From Actinomycetota bacterium (lineage in GTDB: Bacteria > Actinomycetota > Acidimicrobiia > Acidimicrobiales > Ilumatobacteraceae): DNA of 12,235 nt. Shown piece after piece: positions 6,527 to 12,235 of the stretch; position 1 is the first letter of the stretch; each line of letters opens with the position of its first letter. Both the position numbers and the translations under genes were made by a program. The notes under the pieces are model-generated. The model searched no databases, was not told the DNA's origin, and saw only the letters and a list, made by a program, of their open reading frames with translations. The stretch lies in contig SXPW01000152.1 of assembly GCA_005793785.1 (NCBI GenBank), positions 1 through 12,235 on the forward strand, given 5' to 3'.

Positions 6527-8320
6527 CTAGGCGCTGAGCGCGCGTTCGAGGTTGTTCAGTGCGGTCGACAACTCTGCGGGAATGTGTTCACCGAACTTTG
6601 CGTAATGTTCACGTATCTGTGGAACCGCGGCGGACCAGCCGGCCACATCCACGCTCAGCAAGGCCGTGAGGTCGTCGTTCGAGATCTCCATCGTCGCGGT
6701 GTCAATTGCCTCCGGTTGCGGGAGCAAACCGATCGGAGTCGACCGTGCTGCAGACTTTCCGTCGACGCGTTCGAACACCCACTTGAGGACGCGCGAATTC
6801 TCGCCGTATCCCGGCCACATGAAACGGCCGTCCTCGTCGCGGCGGAACCAGTTGACGAAGAAGATCTTCGGCAGGTTGGCGGCCTCGGTGCGCTTGCCCA
6901 TCTTCAACCAGTGGGCGAAGTAGTCGGCCATGTTGTAACCGCAGAACGGCAGCATCGCCATCGGGTCGAATCGCAGGTTGCCGACTGCTCCGCCGGCGGC
7001 GGCGGTGGTCTCGCTCGCCATGATGGAGCCGAGGAACACGCCGTGGTTCCAGTCGAATGCTTCGGTGACGAGTGGAACGGTGGTGCGACGTCGACCGCCG
7101 AAGAGAATCGCCGAGATCGGAACACCCTTCGGGTCCTGCCATTCGGGTGCAATCGACGGACACTGCGAAGCGGGCGCGGTGAACCGTGCGTTGGGGTGCG
7201 AAGCGGGAGTGGTGGTCTCTGGCGTCCACGGATCGTTGCGCCAATCGGTGGCGCGAGCGGGAGCCGCGTCAGTGAGTCCCTCCCACCACACGTCGCCGTC
7301 GTCGGTGAGCGCGGTGTTGGTGAAGATGCAATTGCCGTGCAACGTGTGCATGGCGTTGGCATTGGTCACCCAACCGGTGCCCGGAGCAACGCCGAAGAAA
7401 CCTGCTTCGGGATTGATCGCGTACAAGCGGCCGTCGTCGCCGAATTTCATCCAGCAGATGTCGTCGCCGACGGTTTCGGCCTTCCATCCGGGAATCGTCG
7501 GAGCAAGCATCGCGAGGTTGGTCTTGCCGCACGCGGACGGGAATGCCGCTGCGATGTACTTGAACTCACCGGCGGGATTCGTGAGTTTCAGAATCAGCAT
7601 GTGCTCGGCGAGCCAGCCGTTGTCCCGCGCCATGACCGACGCGATGCGCAGGGCGAAGCATTTCTTGCCGAGGAGCGCATTGCCGCCGTATCCCGACCCG
7701 TACGACCAGATCTCCCGGGTCTCGGGGAAGTGCACGATGTACTTGTTCTCGGGGTTGCACGGCCAGGCGGCGTCCTTTTGACCAGCCGCAAGTGGCGCGC
7801 CGACCGAGTGGACGCACGGCACCCACTCGCCGTTGCCGAGCACGTCGAGCGCGCCCTTGCCCATGCGCGTCATGATGCGCATGTTCACCGCCACGTATGC
7901 CGAGTCGGTCAGCTGCACGCCGATGTGGGCGATGTCGGAGCCGAGCGGACCCATGCTGAAAGGCACCACGTACATGGTGCGACCACGCATCGCTCCCGTG
8001 TACAACGCGGTGAGTTCGCGGCGCATTTCCGCGGGTTGTCGCCAGTTGTTGTTCGGACCGGCGTCGATCTCCTTTTCGGAGCAGATGAAGGTGCGGTCCT
8101 CCACGCGCGCCACGTCGCCCGGGTCGCTGTGGGCCCAGTATGAATTCGGACGCTTCACGTCGTTCAACTTGGTGAAGGTGCCCGCCGTGACGAGTTCGGC
8201 ACACAGGCGGTCGTACTCGGCTTGGGTTCCGTCACACCAGTGGATCGAATCGGGCTGCAGGATCGTAGCCCATGAGTCGACCCACGAATTGAGTCGGTCG
8301 TTGGATGAACGATTCGTCAT
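6527..8320 (-). CDS. pckG: Phosphoenolpyruvate carboxykinase (GTP)
   Basis: 597 residues, full length for the GTP-dependent family (EC 4.1.1.32). Converts oxaloacetate plus GTP to phosphoenolpyruvate, CO2 and GDP, the first committed step of gluconeogenesis, or runs in reverse for anaplerosis; cytosolic. Seen: DPGDVARVEDRTFICS (67-81) with the substrate-binding Arg72, YGSGYGGNALLGKKC (207-221) with the metal ligand Lys near 220, LAEHMLILKL (237-246) with His240, the P-loop FPSACGKTNLAML (260-272) with the reactive Cys264, and VGDDICWMKFGDDGRL (284-299) supplying the acidic metal ligand. The ATG at 8320 has no Shine-Dalgarno site and no TANNNT box at leaderless spacing. It lies 28 nt after the cold-shock-like gene on the same strand, so the two may be co-transcribed. 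No frameshift or missing catalytic residue was found. Confidence 0.98.
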   Translation of the reverse strand: MTNRSSNDRLNSWVDSWATILQPDSIHWCDGTQAEYDRLCAELVTAGTFTKLNDVKRPNSYWAHSDPGDVARVEDRTFICSEKEIDAGPNNNWRQPAEMRRELTALYTGAMRGRTMYVVPFSMGPLGSDIAHIGVQLTDSAYVAVNMRIMTRMGKGALDVLGNGEWVPCVHSVGAPLAAGQKDAAWPCNPENKYIVHFPETREIWSYGSGYGGNALLGKKCFALRIASVMARDNGWLAEHMLILKLTNPAGEFKYIAAAFPSACGKTNLAMLAPTIPGWKAETVGDDICWMKFGDDGRLYAINPEAGFFGVAPGTGWVTNANAMHTLHGNCIFTNTALTDDGDVWWEGLTDAAPARATDWRNDPWTPETTTPASHPNARFTAPASQCPSIAPEWQDPKGVPISAILFGGRRRTTVPLVTEAFDWNHGVFLGSIMASETTAAAGGAVGNLRFDPMAMLPFCGYNMADYFAHWLKMGKRTEAANLPKIFFVNWFRRDEDGRFMWPGYGENSRVLKWVFERVDGKSAARSTPIGLLPQPEAIDTATMEISNDDLTALLSVDVAGWSAAVPQIREHYAKFGEHIPAELSTALNNLERALSA

Positions 8321-8348
8321 TGCAGGAGTTGTGCAAGGAGCGTTCGGG

Positions 8349-8570
8349 CTAGTGGCCCGGTGTGCCCATGTCCCTTTCGGACCCGATACGAAGTTGCGTG
8401 GCGCGTCCCGCGGCGTCGAGCGTGAAGTTCACGCGTTGACCTTGGCGGAGCATGCGAAAGATCGAACCGTCGAGTGCGTGTTCGGCAAGTTCGTATTCGG
8501 TGAGATCGGTATCGCGCAACACGATGCCGTCACCGGTCGTCGGATTGAACGCCTTGACGACGCCTTGCAT
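8349..8570 (-). CDS. Degenerate cold-shock-domain protein
   Basis: 73 residues; one cold-shock (OB-fold) domain and nothing else. MQGVVKAFNPTTGDGIV (1-17) aligns with the usual M-x-G-x-VKWFN...KGFGFI start, and DGSIFRMLRQGQRVNFTLD (34-52) with the family's GFRTLKEGQxVxF segment. The aromatic residues that stack on RNA or DNA are gone: the RNP1 KGFGFI is TGDGIV and the RNP2 VFVHFS is YELAEH. It may therefore bind nucleic acid differently or act through protein contacts. I choose ATG 8570 over the in-frame GTG 8588 because cold-shock proteins begin right at this motif. The reading frame stays open far upstream, but that stretch is antisense to fakA and recG and is not coding. It starts 33 nt from the divergent fakA start and is followed 28 nt later by pckG. 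Confidence 0.82.
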   Translation of the reverse strand: MQGVVKAFNPTTGDGIVLRDTDLTEYELAEHALDGSIFRMLRQGQRVNFTLDAAGRATQLRIGSERDMGTPGH

Positions 8571-8578
8571 GAACGAAA

Positions 8579-8584
8579 AAGGTA
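8579..8584 (-). promoter_or_regulatory. Candidate -10 box of the cold-shock-like gene
   Basis: TACCTT on the minus strand, 8 nt before ATG 8570, which predicts a transcript with a leader of about one or two bases. No -35 hexamer is evident. It lies within the 33-nt gap that also holds the fakA -10 box. Confidence 0.42.
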
Positions 8585-8591
8585 TCACAGG

Positions 8592-8597
8592 TAGCCT
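8592..8597 (+). promoter_or_regulatory. -10 box of fakA-recG, leaderless arrangement
   Basis: TAGCCT-TTCGGC-GTG: a TANNNT hexamer exactly 6 nt before the GTG at 8604. It is nearly identical to the galactokinase element TAGCGT-TTCGCC-GTG. No Shine-Dalgarno site precedes the GTG, which supports leaderless translation. A -35 box is not clear. Confidence 0.58.
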
Positions 8598-8603
8598 TTC
8601 GGC

Positions 8604-10322
8604 GTGCCCGTGCTGGAACAGTTGGGGTCCGATGCCTTGCGTCACACACTGGTGACCTACCGCGACACGCTGAAGCGCCATCAAGCCGATATCAACAGGC
8701 TGAACGTGTATCCCGTCCCCGACGGAGACACGGGTACAAACATGACGCGAACGCTCGACGCCGTCGTCGCGGAGTTGGAGAAACGTCCCGGAGCGCTCGA
8801 CGAAACGTGCAGCGCCATCAGTCACGGCTCGCTCATGGGTGCGCGCGGCAACAGTGGCGTGATCCTCAGTCAGATTCTGCGCGGTCTTTCCGGAACGTTG
8901 AAATCGGCGCGTGATCTCGGCGCCCCGAAGGTTGCCGAGGCGTTGAAGGCGGCGTCGTTGGCTGCATACGAATCCGTGCTGAAACCGATCGAAGGCACCA
9001 TTCTCACCGTGGTGCGTGAAACGGCCGACGCAGCGGTGCGTGCCGCGAACGACGGGGCGACGCTCGCGGCGATGTTGCGTGTTGCGCGGGCTGCCGGTCG
9101 CGAGTCGTTGGCCAACACCCCCGAGTTGTTGCCCGTGCTGAAGGACGCCGGCGTCGTCGATGCGGGTGGTGCCGGATTCCTGCTGTTCCTCGACTCGGCA
9201 CTGCACGTGGTGGACGGCGAACCATTGCCCGAGCCGGAGAACGTGAGTGGTCCCAATACCGAGCAACTCATCGCCGTGATGAAGCGCGGCGATGGCACCG
9301 GAAATACCGACGGCACGGTCGACGTGAGCGAGTTGCGCTACGAAGTGATGTTCCTCCTCGAGATCGACGACACCAAGTCGCATGCGTTCAAACAGAAATG
9401 GGGTGGAATCGGCGATTCCATCGTGGTGGTCGGCGGCGAGGGTCTGTACAACTGCCACATTCACACCAACGACATCGGCGCGGCGATCGAGGCACCGATC
9501 TCCCTCGGTGGTCGCCCGCACCAGATTCGTGTCACCGACCTGTTCGAGGAGGTGGCGGAAGAGCACGAGAAGCGCGAAGCCCAACTCGCCGCTCCGTCGG
9601 GGGGCGATGCGGTCGCCCACGCTGGCAAACCCCACTTCAAGACGCATGCCGCACTTCCCGAGGTGACGTGCGCCGTGGTGGCGGTGGCGAGCGGTGACGG
9701 CATCGCGGAACTGTTCGGCCAACTCGGCGTGCACGGAGTGGTGACGGGTGGACAAACCTTGAACCCCTCGACGCAGGAATTGCTCGACGCGGTGGAACAC
9801 ATGAACGCCCAGCAGGTGGTGATCCTGCCGAACAACAAGAACATCATCCCGGTTGCACAACAAGTGGATGGTCTCACGAAGAAGGAAGTGCGTGTGGTGC
9901 CGACGTGCTCCATGCCCGAAGCGCTGGCCGCGCTCGTTGCGTACGATCCGGAAGCCTCCGCCGAACACAACGGCGGCGCGATGGCCAAGGCCGCCGCAGC
10001 GGTGATCACCGGCGAGGTGACGACCGCGGTACGCGACACCAAGACCGACGCTGGCAGCGTGACCGCGGGGGATTCGATCGGTCTCGTGCGTGGTGACGGC
10101 GTGGTTGCGATCGCAACCAACGTGTTCGATTGTTCGACCGCGCTCCTGAAGCACATCGTGACCGACGACCGCGAGTTGCTCACCATCATCACCGGGGTCG
10201 ACGCCAGGTCCGATGAAACGGCGCGCATCGAAGCCTGGGTGGGCGAGCACTTCCCGTCCATCACGTGCGAGATTCATCGCGGCGGTCAACCGTTGTACCC
10301 GTACCTGTTCGGGGTGGAGTAA
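8604..10322 (+). CDS. fakA: DhaL-domain fatty acid kinase FakA/YloV-like protein
   Basis: 572 residues, the family's usual length. In Firmicutes FakA phosphorylates fatty acids held by a DegV-type FakB partner; in actinobacteria the role is inferred. The N-terminal DhaL ATP-binding domain (about 1-200) has NVYPVPDGDTGTNM (34-47), whose aspartates bind Mg-ATP, SHGSLMGARGNSGVILSQ (73-90) and DAGVVDAGGAGFLLFLDSAL (181-200). The middle domain keeps CHIHTN (284-289, His285 and His287), the HxH of the FakA zinc site. The Cys partner seems replaced: the expected GYCTEF-like segment reads RYEVMF at 245-250. The C-terminus EIHRGGQPLYPYLFGVE is typical. The GTG start follows a TANNNT box by 6 nt. recG begins 12 nt after the stop, the same order as yloV-recG in Bacillus, so an operon is likely. 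No fakB is visible here. Confidence 0.87.
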   Translation: MPVLEQLGSDALRHTLVTYRDTLKRHQADINRLNVYPVPDGDTGTNMTRTLDAVVAELEKRPGALDETCSAISHGSLMGARGNSGVILSQILRGLSGTLKSARDLGAPKVAEALKAASLAAYESVLKPIEGTILTVVRETADAAVRAANDGATLAAMLRVARAAGRESLANTPELLPVLKDAGVVDAGGAGFLLFLDSALHVVDGEPLPEPENVSGPNTEQLIAVMKRGDGTGNTDGTVDVSELRYEVMFLLEIDDTKSHAFKQKWGGIGDSIVVVGGEGLYNCHIHTNDIGAAIEAPISLGGRPHQIRVTDLFEEVAEEHEKREAQLAAPSGGDAVAHAGKPHFKTHAALPEVTCAVVAVASGDGIAELFGQLGVHGVVTGGQTLNPSTQELLDAVEHMNAQQVVILPNNKNIIPVAQQVDGLTKKEVRVVPTCSMPEALAALVAYDPEASAEHNGGAMAKAAAAVITGEVTTAVRDTKTDAGSVTAGDSIGLVRGDGVVAIATNVFDCSTALLKHIVTDDRELLTIITGVDARSDETARIEAWVGEHFPSITCEIHRGGQPLYPYLFGVE

Positions 10323-10334
10323 CTTCGGCGCGGC

Positions 10335-12235
10335 ATGGCCGACGCACCGCTCACGCTCAAGGATCTCGCGAAGATCGACATCGCCACCATCAAGGGTGTC
10401 GGCGACAAACGTCGTGACGCGCTCGCGGAAGTCGGCGTGGAAACCGTGCTCGACCTCCTCACCACGTATCCGCGGCGGTACGTCGATCGCACCAACGAAG
10501 CCCACATCGGCGACCTGGTCGAGGGCGTCGAAACCCTCGTATTGGTGAAGGTGCGCAACGTTCGACGCGTGCCCCTGCGCACCCGGCGCAGCATGGTGAC
10601 GGCGATGGTGGGGGACGCCACGGGTTCGATTTCGCTCACGTTCTTCAACCAGCCGTGGCGCGAACGGCAACTGAAGACGGACGCCGAAATCGCCGTCTTC
10701 GGCAAGCCCGAGCGCTTTCGCGGCAAATTGCAGATGGTCAATCCGGTGGTGGACATCATCGGCGACAAGACCGGGCGCATCGTGCCGATCTATCCGCAGA
10801 GCGAGAAGGCGAACCTCTCCACGTGGGAGATTGCGAATTGGGTACGCAATGCCCTCGACCGTGCCGCACCCCGCACGATCGGAGACCCGTTGCCCGCGGA
10901 GATTCGCGAACGGCTTTCGTTGATCGACCGGCATTCGGCGCTGAACACGATTCATTTCCCCGACAGCATCGTCGACAAGGAACGAGCCCGCGAGCGCCTC
11001 GCCTTCGACGAACTACTGCGCGTGCAGTTGGTGTTGGTGGGTCGCAAGCGAGCATTCGAGCGCGACAACACCGGCATACGTCATGACATGACCGGCGAGA
11101 TGCAGCGACGTTTCATCGGTGCGCTGCCGTTCCCGCTCACCGGTGCACAGCGGCGGGTGATCGACGAAGTGAACGACGATCTGGCCAAGCCGGTGCCGAT
11201 GCATCGTCTGCTGCAAGGCGACGTCGGTAGTGGCAAGACCGTCGTCGCGGTGGCGGCGATGTTGGTTGCCGTCCAGGGTGGACACCAAGGTGCGTTGATG
11301 GCGCCGACCGAAGTGTTGGCCGAGCAACATTACGCGGGCATCCAACGACTGCTTGCCGATTTGAAGGTGCCCGACGACGGCAACCTGTTCGGCGAGCGTC
11401 AGTTGCGAGTCGAGTTGCTCACGGGTCGCATCACCGGCGAGCGTCGTCGCGAGTTGCTCGCCGACCTGGCACGTGGCGCGGTGGACATCGCCATCGGTAC
11501 CCACGCCCTGATTCAGGAAGGCGTGGAGTTCGCCTCGCTCGGCGCGGTGGTGATCGACGAGCAGCATCGCTTCGGTGTCGAGCAGCGAGCGGCGTTGCGC
11601 GGAAAAGGTGCGGGTGAACGACACACGACTCCCGACGTGTTGGTGATGACGGCAACGCCGATTCCGCGAACCGCGGCGATGACCGTGTACGGCGACTTGG
11701 AGGTGAGCGTGCTCGACGAACTTCCACCAGGTCGCACGCCGATCGACACCATCGCTGTGACCGCGCCGCTCGAGATCGAGAACATGTGGTCGGACGTCCG
11801 TCGCGCGATTGCCGACGGTCAGCAGGCGTACGTGGTGTGCCCGATGATCGAAGAGAGCGACAAGTTGGAGGTTGCGGCCGCCGAGGAGATCCACGAGTCG
11901 CTGCGCAAGGGTGAATTGGCCAAGTCCAAGGTCGGGTTGCTGCACGGCCGCATGTCGTCGCAGGAAAAAGACGACGTGATGACCAAGTTCCGTGCGCGCA
12001 AGTTCGACGTGCTCGTGTCGACCACGGTGATCGAAGTCGGTGTAGACGTCCCCAACGCCACGTGCATGGTGATCCTGGATGCCGATCGATTCGGTATCGC
12101 CCAGCTGCACCAGTTGCGTGGTCGTGTCGGTCGAGGCTCGATTGCGAGTCGTTGCTGGCTCGGACGCAAGAATTCCCACGTCGGTGTCGAACGGGTGGAG
12201 GCGCTCGTCAAGTCGACCGACGGCTTCTACCTCGC
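10335..12235 (+). CDS. recG: ATP-dependent DNA helicase RecG (3' end outside window)
   Basis: Superfamily 2 helicase that reverses stalled replication forks and migrates Holliday junctions. I translated this frame by hand: 633 codons are open to the window edge; the family is about 690-740 residues, so the C-terminal end is missing. From the N-terminus: a helix-hairpin-like segment IKGVGDKRRDALAEVGVETV (18-37), the wedge OB domain (about 50-150, DATGSISLTFFNQPW), Walker A GDVGSGKT (295-302), APTEVLAEQH, GTHALIQEGV, the RecG-type DEQH box (408-411) in VVIDEQHRFGVEQR, MTATPIPRT, then STTVIEVGVDVPNA and the RGRVGRG motif VI near the cut end. The ATG at 10335 lies 12 nt after the fakA stop without a Shine-Dalgarno site. 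No frameshift or motif loss is seen, and the key residues are those of an active enzyme. Confidence 0.97.
   Translation, partial: MADAPLTLKDLAKIDIATIKGVGDKRRDALAEVGVETVLDLLTTYPRRYVDRTNEAHIGDLVEGVETLVLVKVRNVRRVPLRTRRSMVTAMVGDATGSISLTFFNQPWRERQLKTDAEIAVFGKPERFRGKLQMVNPVVDIIGDKTGRIVPIYPQSEKANLSTWEIANWVRNALDRAAPRTIGDPLPAEIRERLSLIDRHSALNTIHFPDSIVDKERARERLAFDELLRVQLVLVGRKRAFERDNTGIRHDMTGEMQRRFIGALPFPLTGAQRRVIDEVNDDLAKPVPMHRLLQGDVGSGKTVVAVAAMLVAVQGGHQGALMAPTEVLAEQHYAGIQRLLADLKVPDDGNLFGERQLRVELLTGRITGERRRELLADLARGAVDIAIGTHALIQEGVEFASLGAVVIDEQHRFGVEQRAALRGKGAGERHTTPDVLVMTATPIPRTAAMTVYGDLEVSVLDELPPGRTPIDTIAVTAPLEIENMWSDVRRAIADGQQAYVVCPMIEESDKLEVAAAEEIHESLRKGELAKSKVGLLHGRMSSQEKDDVMTKFRARKFDVLVSTTVIEVGVDVPNATCMVILDADRFGIAQLHQLRGRVGRGSIASRCWLGRKNSHVGVERVEALVKSTDGFYL

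Noticed and set aside
6464..8143. A 559-codon open frame on the plus strand opposite pckG
   Set aside because: It mirrors a complete, well-conserved PEP carboxykinase, has an antisense-type composition and no recognisable motif or start context.
10320..10334. TAACTT before recG as a -10 box
   Set aside because: The gap to ATG is 9 nt, it includes the fakA stop, and recG is close enough to be read from the fakA promoter.
8349..10955. An 868-codon open frame on the minus strand opposite fakA and the start of recG
   Set aside because: Only its last 73 codons are a gene (the cold-shock-like protein). The rest is low-complexity Arg/His/Val-rich antisense of two clear genes, a usual result of high-GC codon bias.

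Overview
The window is a gene-dense, high-GC bacterial chromosome segment. Eleven protein genes are visible, two of them cut by the window edges. I see no RNA gene, insertion sequence, phage gene or CRISPR array. The content points to an actinobacterium, plausibly Acidimicrobiia (Ilumatobacter-like): a GTP-type PEP carboxykinase, an AMACR-type CoA-racemase, an LmbE-like deacetylase, a fakA-recG pair, frequent GTG starts, few Shine-Dalgarno sites and several starts placed directly behind TANNNT -10 boxes. The class-level placement is inference from general appearance, not from a marker gene.

Left block (1-4916): a short-N-terminus galactokinase-like GHMP kinase runs leftward off the window. 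Divergently from it, a rightward run of five closely packed genes encodes an alpha/beta hydrolase, an alpha-methylacyl-CoA racemase-type CoA transferase III, an LmbE/PIG-L deacetylase (ATGA overlap with the previous gene), a histidine phosphatase and a four-helix membrane protein. A three-copy 13-bp tandem repeat sits between the last two and carries a candidate promoter. The first two genes suggest acyl-CoA or branched-chain lipid metabolism; the last three give no single pathway.

Middle block (4917-8570), all leftward: a degenerate cold-shock-domain protein, then GTP-dependent PEP carboxykinase (gluconeogenesis), then a secreted cysteine-rich lipoprotein with an M23-peptidase-like core. The lipoprotein gene has its own well-formed promoter and meets the membrane-protein gene tail to tail.

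Right block (8604-12235), rightward: a fatty-acid-kinase FakA/YloV-like protein followed 12 nt later by RecG helicase (cut at the window end). This pairing is also known from other bacteria.

Nothing here looks like a new defence or mobile system; it is mostly housekeeping chromosome. The best extra signal is the promoter architecture. At four starts a TANNNT hexamer lies exactly 6 nt before the start codon, implying leaderless mRNAs. One of these arrangements is a pair of divergent promoters packed into 22 bp with overlapping -10 boxes. Other points worth a second look are the cold-shock protein lacking its usual RNA-binding aromatics, the Glu-to-Asp change in the sugar-binding motif of the galactokinase-like protein, and the unusual lipoprotein.
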